A DNA stretch of 64,000 nucleotides from positions 4,743,501 to 4,807,500 of the forward strand of contig JACJXX010000001.1 of the NCBI GenBank assembly GCA_020636435.1, given 5' to 3'. The notes under the pieces were generated by a model that was not told the origin of the DNA, searched no databases, and was given only the letters and a program-made list of their open reading frames with translations. Made by a program: the position numbers and the translations under genes. The number at the start of each line of letters is the position of its first letter. The first letter of the stretch is position 1. This document shows, piece by piece, positions 34,435-42,038 of the stretch. The DNA comes from Lewinellaceae bacterium. GTDB lineage: Bacteria > Bacteroidota > Bacteroidia > Chitinophagales > Saprospiraceae.

Positions 34435-34853
34435 GATTGAAGATAGGCTTTGACCTGTTCCGCCCATTGATCGAGATGCGCCCGGGGCGCCTGCTTTTGG
34501 CCGAAATGCACCTTCACCCCGTCGCCCCGGAAGCGGGGAATGATGTGCAGGTGCACGTGCATCACCTCCTGCCAGGCCTCCGCGCCGTTGTTCTGCAGCA
34601 GGTTAGTCCCCTCGCACTGTAGCCCGGAAGCCCGCAGGGCCTTTTCCAGGCGCATCGCCACCCGGAACAGATGAGCGCCCGTATCTTCGTCCAGATTGCT
34701 GAGTTCCGGAGCGTGTGTTTTGGGAACAACCAGTATATGGCCGGGGTTGATCGGCATAATATCCATAAAGGCTACGGCCTGCCCGTCTTCGTAGACGATG
34801 CTGGCCGGCAGGCTGCCTTCGATGATGCGGCAAAAGATACACTCGGATGGCAT
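34431..34853 (-). CDS. HIT-family nucleotide hydrolase/transferase
   Basis: 140 residues. Starts with CIFCRIIEGSLPASIVYEDG (two zinc-binding Cys in the family) and contains INPGHILVVPKTHAP and the HIT triad EVMHVHLHIIPRF (His-x-His-x-His), whose middle His forms the nucleotidyl intermediate. Members hydrolyse adenosine phosphoramidate and similar nucleotides (Hint). First gene of the four-gene minus operon, overlapping the next gene by 4 bp. Divergent from moaE with a palindrome in between. Confidence 0.93.
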   Translation of the reverse strand: MPSECIFCRIIEGSLPASIVYEDGQAVAFMDIMPINPGHILVVPKTHAPELSNLDEDTGAHLFRVAMRLEKALRASGLQCEGTNLLQNNGAEAWQEVMHVHLHIIPRFRGDGVKVHFGQKQAPRAHLDQWAEQVKAYLQS

Positions 34854-34916
34854 AGATGGGTCGTTATTAATGCCCTAAACTGCGAAAAAAATAGGGCCAT
34901 TCAAAAAATAAGCAAC

Positions 34917-34950
34917 ATTAAAAAATAGTTCGACGAACTTATTTTTTAAT
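34917..34950. promoter_or_regulatory. AT-rich palindrome between HIT gene and moaE
   Basis: ATTAAAAAATAGTTCG and CGAACTTATTTTTTAAT are inverted with one bulged base and almost no loop. It lies in the 158-bp region between the divergent HIT and moaE genes. Possible operator or bidirectional structure; which is unknown. Confidence 0.5.
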
Positions 34951-35011
34951 CACTACTAAGGTATTGCTATCTTGTTTTCTACTGTAAAAAATCACGCAAA
35001 AGGAATATGCC

Positions 35012-35428
35012 ATGATCGACATACAATTGCTTCACACCCCACTTCAACCCCAGCAGTGCATCAATTTCGTGACCAGCGAAAGCGCCGGCGGCATCGACGT
35101 GTTCATCGGCACGGTGCGCAACCAGACCAAAGGCAAACGGGTAGTGCGCCTGGAGTTTGAAGCGTATGAGCCCATGGCGATATCTGAAATGCGCAAGATC
35201 GCCGAGCAGGTAAAGATGCGCTGGCCAGCTGAAAAGATCGCCTTCCACCACCGCGCCGGTACCTTGTATCCGGGAGAAATAGCCGTCGTCATTGCCGTGT
35301 CCACGCCCCACCGCAAAGCATCCTTCGAGGCCTGCCAGTACGCCATCGACACCCTCAAAGAAACCGTGCCCATCTGGAAAAAGGAGGTATTTGAGGACGG
35401 GGAGGTTTGGGTGGCGGCGCATCCGTAG
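35012..35428 (+). CDS. moaE: Molybdopterin synthase catalytic subunit
   Basis: 138 residues, the family's usual length. MoaE converts precursor Z to molybdopterin using sulfur from the MoaD C-terminus. Motifs: GGIDVFIGTVRNQTKGKRV (the GxFxGxVR region), LEFEAYEPMA, HHRAGTLYPGEIAVVIAVSTPHR, and the C-terminal PIWKKEVFEDGEVW (active-site Lys in the WKKE motif). The small subunit gene moaD is 14 kb upstream at 20763-21005, so the pair is split here. A family X repeat follows. Confidence 0.94.
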   Translation: MIDIQLLHTPLQPQQCINFVTSESAGGIDVFIGTVRNQTKGKRVVRLEFEAYEPMAISEMRKIAEQVKMRWPAEKIAFHHRAGTLYPGEIAVVIAVSTPHRKASFEACQYAIDTLKETVPIWKKEVFEDGEVWVAAHP

Positions 35429-35504
35429 GGGATGGGTAGTTGTTGGCCGATCGTTGATCGGAGAATAACAAACAACTGACAACCAACAAAGAATAACGCC
35501 CCTT

Positions 35505-35619
35505 GGCTACCCGTCTAGCGTTGGACACTATTGATGGCCAAGAAATTGCGGAAGGCTCGGTACCATTCCGATTTCCGATTTCCGATTTCCGACTTTTGTC
35601 CAACGCTAGAACGGTAGCC
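35505..35619. repeat. Inverted-repeat element, family X copy C
   Basis: The left end GGCTACCCGTCTAGCGTTGG and the right end, which ends in CTAGAACGGTAGCC, are inverted over about 23 bp with two mismatches. The interior includes three tandem TTTCCGA-type units and the GGTACCATTCCGA also found in copy A. It lies in the 200-bp gap between moaE (+) and a convergent minus gene. Confidence 0.8.
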
Positions 35620-35625
35620 CGCCCA

Positions 35626-36426
35626 TTAAAGCACCAGGCTAAACCCATTGTTCAGCACATACATCGCATTGGGCACCGGCACGAGGGGTGCGGTATCGTA
35701 GATCAGTTGGAAATAAGTGCGCAGGGAGAGCCGGTTGGTCAGTTTGACGGACAGGCTGGTCTCCGAGGAGATGCGGAAATCGGAGAAATTGCTGAGATTG
35801 GGCTGGAAATAGGTCACGTGGTTGATGGTCAGGTAAGACGTGATGCGAAGCCCGGTGGAGAGGTAAGTGCTGAGGCGGTGGTCGTCGAGGAAAAGGCGCT
35901 CGGTAAAAGCTTCCGGCTCTTCAAACTCATTCCTGGATTCTTCGTGTTCGAACATATACAAGGCCCCGAAGTAGAGCTGGGCGGAGTCCGTTTTCACCAG
36001 GCGCAGGCGGGGCCCGGTGCCGGCCAGCAGGCGCAGGTCGATCTGCTGTATCCGGTCGTACTGGGCTTGCGCAAAGGCCTCCCAGGTCAGCCATCGGTTG
36101 GCGCGGTAGTTGTAGCGCAGGTGGCCGAAACCGTTGTTGGCGAAGTTCTTGGGCGCCGATCCCGGCTCGTCCACGTCGTTGAACTGGGTGAGGTTGTAGG
36201 CGCCGAGCGCCATCCAGCGATGAGCGCCGCGCCGCAACTCCAGCCGGGCGCTGGTGCCCAGGCGGACAGTTTGCCCGGCGCGGTTGCGCGCCAGGCCGAG
36301 GTCGAGGCTGGCTTCGCCGAAGAAGCCTTTTTCTTCTTTGTCGAGGCGCAGCTTTTCGGTGTTGACGACTTGAGTGAAGGCCATAACGGGAAGAAATAGC
36401 AGTAGCAGTTGTAGTAAATGTTTCAT
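35626..36426 (-). CDS. Outer-membrane beta-barrel protein (DUF481-like)
   Basis: 266 residues from the ATG at 36426 (MKHLLQLLLLFLPVMAFTQ, signal peptide); the open frame upstream is not plausible. The mature part alternates amphipathic strands with aromatic residues and charged turns (GFFGEASLDLGLARNRAGQ, GHLRYNYRANRWLTWEAFAQ, YFGALYMFEHEESRNEF, LSVKLTNRLSLRTYFQLIYD) and has a terminal Leu. This pattern fits the DUF481 family of small barrels in Bacteroidota, called from style rather than a motif. Function unknown. Convergent with moaE. Confidence 0.7.
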   Translation of the reverse strand: MKHLLQLLLLFLPVMAFTQVVNTEKLRLDKEEKGFFGEASLDLGLARNRAGQTVRLGTSARLELRRGAHRWMALGAYNLTQFNDVDEPGSAPKNFANNGFGHLRYNYRANRWLTWEAFAQAQYDRIQQIDLRLLAGTGPRLRLVKTDSAQLYFGALYMFEHEESRNEFEEPEAFTERLFLDDHRLSTYLSTGLRITSYLTINHVTYFQPNLSNFSDFRISSETSLSVKLTNRLSLRTYFQLIYDTAPLVPVPNAMYVLNNGFSLVL

Positions 36427-36580
36427 AGCCGGTTTATGATTTCCTTTCGCGCGCAAAGGTAAGAAAAACTCAAAAACCGGCGGGTTCATCAGTTGTACTC
36501 CATAAAAAACACGGCTTCGTTGTTTTTTTGAAAAATGGCCAAACAACGTAATGAGGCGTTAGTTTTCATATCACAAAATT

Positions 36581-37837
36581 TTAGGTGGTTTCACTTTCCA
36601 GCCGGATCACCCGCACCGTCTCGACCTTGGTATCGCTTACCATCTCCAGGATGAAGCGGTAACCGTTCATCTCCAGTACAACCCCGCGATCGGGAATGGC
36701 TCCATGGGTCATTACCAGATAACCGGATAAGGTGTGGTAGTCCCCGTCCGGCAGGCCCAATGCATATTTTTCGTTAAGATAGTCAATTTCCAGGCGCCCG
36801 GAAAAGATGAATTCGTTATTCGGGCGAATGACCAGCTCTACGTACTCCTCCTGGTCGTGCTCGTCTTCGATCTCGCCGAAAATCTCCTCCAGGATATCCT
36901 CCAGGGTAATCAGGCCGGAGACGCCGCCGTATTCGTCGACCACAATAGCGATGTTGATGCGGTCGCGGATGAACTGGTTGAGCAGGTCGGTGACGCGCAT
37001 GGCCTCGGGCACAAAGGGCAGGTCCAGGATCAGCTTGCTGATGGATTTGGGTTGGGTGAGCAGTTGTTGATGGTGGACGTAACCCAGCACATTGTCGATA
37101 TCATCTTTAGTGACGATGATGCGGGACAGCTTGGTTTCCCGGAAGATTTGCTCCAGGTCGTCCACGCTGGCGCTCAGGTCGATGTTTTCAATCTCGGGGC
37201 GGGGCACCATGCACTCCCGCACGCGCACGTCGCGCAGGTTGAGGGCTTTGCCGAAAAGCTCCCGGTCGATATTGTCTTCCATCGTATCGGCTTGGGAGTC
37301 GTTGATGAAGTTCTCCAGGTCGAGGCGGGTGAAGGCGTTGTCTACTTCCTCCATGGGAGTGCGCAGGGCGCGAAGCAGGAGGTTGGACAAACGGGTCATA
37401 ACCCAGGAAGGGATGAGCAGCAGCCACTGCAGCACCTTCAGCGGGTAAGCCAAAAAGTAGAGTATGTCATCGGCATAGAGCCGGAACAGCGTTTTGGGCA
37501 GGAACTCTCCGAAAAACAACACAATCAAAGTAGCCAGAATGGTTTCCACCAGCAGCAGGACAAACGGCGCCTGGAAAAAGGCGACCTGCAGAAGAGAGGG
37601 TTCGATAAGCTGGGTGAGCAGGTAGGTGAAGACCACCAAAGCGATGTTGTTGCCCACGAGCATGGTACCGAGAAAGCTGGCGGGCGCCTCGTAAAAACCA
37701 GCCAGTATCTGGCCACGCCTGGAACCCTTTTTCTTTTTGAGTTCCACCCGCAGTTTGTTGGCCGAAATGTAGGCGATCTCTGTACCGGAGAACAGAGCGG
37801 ATAACATAAGGGCGAATATGATCAGCGCAATCAACAT
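36581..37837 (-). CDS. CNNM-type membrane protein with CBS and CorC/HlyC domains
   Basis: 418 residues. An N-terminal CNNM/DUF21 domain with four membrane segments (LIALIIFALMLSALFSGTEI, FLGTMLVGNNIALVVFTYLL, VLLLVETILATLIVLFFGEFLPK) is followed by a CBS pair (MVPRPEIENIDLSAS..., VVDEYGGVSGLITLEDILEEIFGEIEDE) and a C-terminal CorC/HlyC domain. These hemolysin C-type proteins are magnesium/cobalt efflux related; real transport activity of the family is debated. The gene begins within the stop codon of lptC (TAATG), so the two are co-transcribed. Often near lptC in Bacteroidota. Confidence 0.9.
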   Translation of the reverse strand: MLIALIIFALMLSALFSGTEIAYISANKLRVELKKKKGSRRGQILAGFYEAPASFLGTMLVGNNIALVVFTYLLTQLIEPSLLQVAFFQAPFVLLLVETILATLIVLFFGEFLPKTLFRLYADDILYFLAYPLKVLQWLLLIPSWVMTRLSNLLLRALRTPMEEVDNAFTRLDLENFINDSQADTMEDNIDRELFGKALNLRDVRVRECMVPRPEIENIDLSASVDDLEQIFRETKLSRIIVTKDDIDNVLGYVHHQQLLTQPKSISKLILDLPFVPEAMRVTDLLNQFIRDRINIAIVVDEYGGVSGLITLEDILEEIFGEIEDEHDQEEYVELVIRPNNEFIFSGRLEIDYLNEKYALGLPDGDYHTLSGYLVMTHGAIPDRGVVLEMNGYRFILEMVSDTKVETVRVIRLESETT

Positions 37838-38538
37838 TATTCCAAGTCCTTTTCCAGGTCGTCCACCTTGAGGCGCCCTTCAATGGCATTGATCCGGGAG
37901 TATGAAAAGTCCTGGTCCGCCTCGAAGCCATGGCCGTAGATGATCTCGTCGGGGCGGGTGATCACCACGAATTTGTTGGTGTAAATCTTGCGCTGCCGTT
38001 CATCCCAGATCAGTTCTTCGGATTCTATCTTTTCCCCTTCCACACTTTGCCAGACGACGCTGTCGCGGACGATCATCTCGTTTTTGTTTTCCAGCCGCAG
38101 GGCGTAGCGCGCGTCGAGCTGGCTGGTGATGGCGCCCTCCGGGCCGTAGAAATCGACGGCAATTCCATCGGGGAATTCCTGGCGCGGCTCCCGGCGGTCG
38201 AGGTGGTACAACATGGTCGGCCCGGTTATCCGCACCCGCACCTGTGCGGAGTCGCTGTACAAAATTTCCACATCCCTGGCGGTTTCTACCTGGGTGTCGA
38301 ATTTTGATACCAGGTCGTTGACTTCTTCGACACTATTCTTACAGCTTCCAAGCAAAAAAGAAGAAGCAATAGACAATGACACAAAAAGCGCCCATGAAAG
38401 ACAGGGCTGTAAGTGCTCAATAAATCTCGTAAGGCTGGCAGTTCGGTAAGAACGAAAGGCTGTTGCCAGGGCCGTAAGGCCCTGGAATAAGGTTGGGCGT
38501 TGGCTTAGTCCTGTAAGGACGACAGGTTTTATTTCCAT
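37837..38538 (-). CDS. lptC: LptC-like LPS export lipoprotein
   Basis: Frame of 233 residues; the mature part (about 63-233) is LptC-like: KFDTQVETARDVEILYSDSA, LENKNEMIVRDSVVWQS, GEKIESEELIWDERQRKIYT, FEADQDFSYSRINAIEG. LptC is the periplasmic bridge of the Lpt lipopolysaccharide exporter; here a lipobox (LLGSC) makes it a lipoprotein, as usual in this phylum. The only in-frame ATG is at 38538, inside dispersed repeat DNA, so the first ~45 residues are doubtful; the hydrophobic stretch before the lipobox begins about residue 48. A GTG at 38382 would leave a very short signal. The true start is unresolved. Confidence 0.75.
   Translation of the reverse strand: MEIKPVVLTGLSQRPTLFQGLTALATAFRSYRTASLTRFIEHLQPCLSWALFVSLSIASSFLLGSCKNSVEEVNDLVSKFDTQVETARDVEILYSDSAQVRVRITGPTMLYHLDRREPRQEFPDGIAVDFYGPEGAITSQLDARYALRLENKNEMIVRDSVVWQSVEGEKIESEELIWDERQRKIYTNKFVVITRPDEIIYGHGFEADQDFSYSRINAIEGRLKVDDLEKDLE
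38466..38520. repeat. Paired small hairpins in dispersed-repeat DNA at the 5' end of lptC
   Basis: CCAGGGCC-GTAA-GGCCCTGG (38466-38485) and GTCC-TGTAA-GGAC (38508-38520) are perfect small stem-loops with the same GTAA-type loop. They overlap the first codons of the long lptC frame. The style is that of palindromic dispersed sequence rather than coding DNA. Confidence 0.65.
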
Positions 38539-38604
38539 TTATTGAGAAGTTGCGCAGGGCTTTGATAAGTTCCTGGAAAAACGGGCGGCATACAAGTGTG
38601 TGTT

Positions 38605-38610
38605 CTAGTT
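38605..38610. repeat. Target site duplication, left (CTAGTT)
   Basis: CTAGTT directly abuts the left inverted repeat and recurs at 40168-40173 after the right inverted repeat, a 6-bp duplication consistent with transposition. Confidence 0.75.
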
Positions 38611-40167
38611 CAATATCATCGCCAAAAGCGATGGTTTATGAAATAAATAATATTTGAATCAGGCCTCCTTAGCCGGCCATTTTTGTTGCCCCCGTCCGGT
38701 TTATAGCTCCGATTTTCAAAATATCCTCAAATTCTTGCTGAATTATAATTGAGTTGGGACCGATTTCGAGGGTATTTAAAATGTCATGGAGGTATTTTTC
38801 CGCCCTAAAATAAGCCTTGATGTCCTGAATACTCACCGTTTCTTCATTCCACTGCGTTTTGGCTTGTTCCATTAATACTAGGGACACGTTGTCCATAAAC
38901 AGGGATAACCCAACTGCATTGTCGACTTGCTGTTCCTTGACATTCTTAAAATCAGCCAAGCCAAAATATTGCTTGGCGTCCCTAAAGTTGAATTCTATCT
39001 GGAACCTCAAAGAATAAAACCGGATAATGGTTGAAGCCTCCAAGGTTAAATCAGTAGAAAACAGCACAACCCTTCCTGCCTTTTGCGTTACGAGGTTTAT
39101 TTTAACAATGACAACTACATTGATCAAGCAAGGCATCTGTTTAGTCCATACGCCCTTTATCTGATAAACCATGGTCCTGATGCCGCCTTCTGTAATGCTC
39201 TGGGTTAAATATTGCTCCGGGATATCCTGATAATCTATTTTGTCGCCGTACTTCTTGCGTCGGCCTTTGCCCGAATACGGCCCCTGATAAGGAAGGTATA
39301 AAGCCGTATTGCGGTTTAGTTTTGAAATCAGGCATAACCCAAACTGCTGGGCAACCAGGCAGCAAGTTTTATTGCCATAAGCCCCGTCGCCCACTACATA
39401 CCGGATGCCTAAGCCAATGCCTTCTAAGAGGGGCAGGGCCAGGCCTAAGAGCAACTCAAAACTCTCATACAGCAAGCCTTGTTTCTTTACATTTTGCTTA
39501 TTCTTGCTCCCTTTGGGCCGGCCGGCCTTGCGTTTTGCGCCTGAGCTTTGGCCGGCCTTGGCTTTGCTTTTCGAGCCTGCTTTGGCTTTCCCCTTTCTTT
39601 TCTTTTCCGGCTTGTTCGCCGGCTTGACGTTCTGCTTATGGCCTAACACAAAGGACTTTTCCTTTTTAGTGTCTACTATCGAAATGACATGGTTGCTAAC
39701 TGAACGGATAACCCTTCCGGCTATGGAACTATAAAACCAATTGACGCCAAAGGTATGTTTGCCGGCCTTGCCTTTTACCGTCTCGTCCAAGGCTAAAATG
39801 TAGCGCATAGGGCAGGGGCTTTCCATATAGGCCGTGCGAAATAACAACACGTTGAGGGATAACCAATCCATGGAACAGGAAAAAAAACGCTGAATGCTTC
39901 GATAGCTGGCGCCTTTGTCCGTCCACCGAGATATGTTTTTCATCGTAACCCCTCCGGAGCTAATGCAATAAATGCCTTTGATTATTTCAACCAATATGCC
40001 TACATTCGTTTCTAAAGCTGGGGCAAGCCCTTGTATCAATTGGGTTAGTTCTAGCATGGCGGAAATGGGTTGTTTTTTGTTTTTTTGGTCGAAAACTAAA
40101 GTAACAACCTTTTCCGCTTTTTTTATATGTCAACTTTTATCATCTACCGCTTTTGGCGATGATATTG
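38611..40167 (-). mobile_element. Complete IS4-type insertion sequence
   Basis: 1557 bp with perfect 20-bp terminal inverted repeats CAATATCATCGCCAAAAGCG (38611-38630, inverse at 40148-40167) and a CTAGTT duplication on both sides. It encodes one full-length transposase. It sits between lptC and a sugar isomerase gene and does not interrupt a recognised ORF. The intact ends and ORF suggest a recent insertion. Confidence 0.88.
38669..40057 (-). CDS. IS4-family DDE transposase with AT-hook-like insert
   Basis: 462 residues. DDE motifs: Asp about 91 (ILALDETVKG), Asp about 224 (YVVGDGAYGNK), and YSLRFQIEFNFRDAK, which fits the IS4 signature Y-(2)-R-(3)-E-(6)-K carrying the catalytic Glu. Between the first and second Asp is a highly basic low-complexity insert (about 145-192: KPEKKRKGKAKAGSKSKAKA, then GRPKGSKNK, an AT-hook pattern), not typical of the family and possibly aiding DNA binding. 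The gene fills most of the element between its inverted repeats. No frameshift or stop is visible, so it may be active. Confidence 0.92.
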   Translation of the reverse strand: MLELTQLIQGLAPALETNVGILVEIIKGIYCISSGGVTMKNISRWTDKGASYRSIQRFFSCSMDWLSLNVLLFRTAYMESPCPMRYILALDETVKGKAGKHTFGVNWFYSSIAGRVIRSVSNHVISIVDTKKEKSFVLGHKQNVKPANKPEKKRKGKAKAGSKSKAKAGQSSGAKRKAGRPKGSKNKQNVKKQGLLYESFELLLGLALPLLEGIGLGIRYVVGDGAYGNKTCCLVAQQFGLCLISKLNRNTALYLPYQGPYSGKGRRKKYGDKIDYQDIPEQYLTQSITEGGIRTMVYQIKGVWTKQMPCLINVVVIVKINLVTQKAGRVVLFSTDLTLEASTIIRFYSLRFQIEFNFRDAKQYFGLADFKNVKEQQVDNAVGLSLFMDNVSLVLMEQAKTQWNEETVSIQDIKAYFRAEKYLHDILNTLEIGPNSIIIQQEFEDILKIGAINRTGATKMAG

Positions 40168-40173
40168 CTAGTT
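40168..40173. repeat. Target site duplication, right (CTAGTT)
   Basis: Second copy of the CTAGTT duplication bordering the insertion sequence; see 38605-38610. Confidence 0.75.
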
Positions 40174-40186
40174 GGTAAATAATTAA

Positions 40187-41146
40187 TTAAGAAGACAATT
40201 TCATTCCCTCTTCCACCAGCAGGCGTTTGGTGGCGAGGATGCCATCCACCTCGCTGCCTTCTCCTTCAAACTCGATGCCGATATGGCCGGTATATCCCGC
40301 ATCTTTGACCAGTTTGAGGATCCTGCCGTAGTCCATAGTGGTTTCCTTCCCTTGTTCGTCAAAGGCGTAAGACTTGGCGCTTACCCCCTTGGCGAAGGGC
40401 AGCAGGTCGTGTATCCCATCGTACCGGTCGTATTCCTTGATGCATTGGCCATCCGCTCCTCTTTCGATGCAGAAGTTGCCGAAGTCGGGAAGGGTGCCTA
40501 CATTTTTCTTGTTCAGCGCTTTCATGATAAAGGAAAGCCACCGGCCATCGGAGGAATAACCGCCGTGGTTTTCCACTATCACATTCAGTTCCAACTGAGC
40601 GGCATAATCGCCGAGTTGCTGCAGGCTTCGGAGCGCTGCCTGAGCTACGTCATCGGCAGGCCCTTTTCCGGCGGCATTCACGCGGATGGAATGGCAGCCC
40701 AGGGTTTTGGCCGCATCCAGCCATTTGTAGTGGTTTTCGACCGCCAGTTTCCGGGTTTCTTTTTCTGTGCTGCCCAGGTCGCCTTCATGGTCGATCATGA
40801 TGAGCACGTTTTTCACGCCGTTGTCGTCGGCGCGCTTGTTCATCTCGGCCAGGTAGGCCTTGTCTTTGGCCTTGTCCTGGAAGAACTGCGAAACGTATTC
40901 CACGGCCTCAATCCCAAAATCGTTTTTGGCTCTGGCGGCAAAGTCGAGGTTATCCATCTTGCCACCCTGCAAGGCTTTGTGAAGAGACCACTGAGCCAGG
41001 GAAATCTTAAAGAAAAGCCCTTCGGGAATTTCTACATTTTCCACAGTGGCCTTGTTGTCGCTGCGACAAGCCGATAACCCGTAGAGGGAAATGCCGGCTG
41101 CGATGAGGCCGGAATCGCGGAGGAAAGTACGTCTGGATTTTTGCAT
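40187..41146 (-). CDS. Sugar phosphate isomerase/epimerase-like TIM-barrel protein, Tat-type signal
   Basis: 319 residues from the ATG at 41146 (MQKSRRTFLRDSG), a twin-arginine signal with a lipobox-like LSACR; an upstream ATG exists but is less likely. The body is an AP-endonuclease-2-like TIM barrel: FFKISLAQWSLHKAL, VEYVSQFF, VLIMIDHEGDLG, GCHSIRVNAAG, VIVENHGGYSS (metal-binding Glu/His), and HIGIEFEGEG. This family includes xylose isomerase-like sugar epimerases; secreted members of this type are common in Bacteroidota and substrate unknown. The gene ends 14 bp from the insertion sequence target duplication. Confidence 0.85.
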   Translation of the reverse strand: MQKSRRTFLRDSGLIAAGISLYGLSACRSDNKATVENVEIPEGLFFKISLAQWSLHKALQGGKMDNLDFAARAKNDFGIEAVEYVSQFFQDKAKDKAYLAEMNKRADDNGVKNVLIMIDHEGDLGSTEKETRKLAVENHYKWLDAAKTLGCHSIRVNAAGKGPADDVAQAALRSLQQLGDYAAQLELNVIVENHGGYSSDGRWLSFIMKALNKKNVGTLPDFGNFCIERGADGQCIKEYDRYDGIHDLLPFAKGVSAKSYAFDEQGKETTMDYGRILKLVKDAGYTGHIGIEFEGEGSEVDGILATKRLLVEEGMKLSS

Positions 41147-41191
41147 AGGGGATCTTTTTTGTGAAAATAAAAAATTAACTCCAAACAAATG

Positions 41192-41752
41192 CTATCCATT
41201 GTATTGATTCATCGCATGCTGCAGGCCGATGGCACCAAAGGCTTTGGCGGTTTCGGCTGCTTTTTCCAGGATTTCCGGCAGTTGCGCGGCCTCTTCGCCC
41301 GACCATTCGCTCAGCACATAATCCACCTGCTTCCCCCGGCCGAACTCGCTGCCGATGCCGATCCGGAGGCGGGCGTAGTTGTTGCCGCCGGTGGCCTGGT
41401 CGATGTCTTTCAGGCCGTTGTGGCCGCCGTCGCTGCCTTTGCCCCGCAGCCGCAATTTGCCGAAGTCCAGGTTGAGGTCGTCGACGATGACGAGCAGGCG
41501 GTTTTTATCCACCTTCTCTTTCTGCAGCCAGTAGCGCACGGCCTTGCCGCTGAGGTTCATGTAGGTGGAAGGCTTGAGCAACACGAAGGTGCGCCCCTTG
41601 TGCCGGAAGGTGGCCACCTGTCCGAGGTTTTCCGTCTTCCACTCTGCTTCGAAAGCTCTGGCCAGGGTATCCACCACATCAAAACCGATGTTGTGGCGCG
41701 TATTTTCGTACCTGGCGCCGATGTTGCCCAGGCCAACAATCAAGTATTTCAT
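41192..41752 (-). CDS. pth: Peptidyl-tRNA hydrolase
   Basis: 186 residues, standard length. It releases peptides from peptidyl-tRNA dropped by stalled ribosomes. Conserved motifs: YLIVGLGNIGARYENTRHNIGFDVVD (catalytic His in RHN), LLKPSTYMNLSG, VIVDDLNLDFGKLRLRGKGSDGGHNGLKDI, and RLRIGIG. It may be co-transcribed with the isomerase 45 bp downstream. Confidence 0.96.
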   Translation of the reverse strand: MKYLIVGLGNIGARYENTRHNIGFDVVDTLARAFEAEWKTENLGQVATFRHKGRTFVLLKPSTYMNLSGKAVRYWLQKEKVDKNRLLVIVDDLNLDFGKLRLRGKGSDGGHNGLKDIDQATGGNNYARLRIGIGSEFGRGKQVDYVLSEWSGEEAAQLPEILEKAAETAKAFGAIGLQHAMNQYNG

Positions 41753-41831
41753 TGGGTCCGGTTCTATCTTTTAATGTGTAAACGTACTACATGCTTGTGA
41801 AAGTTTGCTCAAAAAACAAAGATTGAATACC

Positions 41832-41885
41832 TGCCCTATGCCAAATGGTTAGCCTAAAGGCAGAGCCTTTAAACAGCATAGGGCA
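41832..41885. repeat. Nested hairpin upstream of pth
   Basis: TGCCCTATGC (41832-41841) pairs with GCATAGGGCA (41876-41885), and inside TAAAGGC-AGA-GCCTTTA (41855-41871) forms a second stem. The sequence CCCTATGCCAAAT recurs at 57556-57568 with a similar downstream GCAAATGAG. Possible dispersed palindromic element; it occupies the 41753-42038 spacer together with the hairpin at 41977. Confidence 0.7.
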
Positions 41886-41976
41886 AATGAGCCTTTTTAA
41901 AAAGCAGGACAAGATGGGCTAATTGCCGTCCCATTTTAGTGAGCTTGTACTTGAAATATTTGTTGATTTTTGCAAA

Positions 41977-42027
41977 GTGTAAGGGTGTAAATGAGCGCGG
42001 GACGTTTGCACATTTACACCCTTACAC
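41977..42027 (-). terminator. Hairpin after the metal ABC transporter operon
   Basis: GTGTAAGGGTGTAAATG (41977-41993) and its exact 17-bp inverse (42011-42027) form a stem with a 17-base loop, 12 bp beyond the stop codon of the ATPase gene. No strong T-run follows, so it may act as a processing or 3'-stabilising structure. Confidence 0.65.
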
Positions 42028-42038
42028 CTTTCCCCCCC

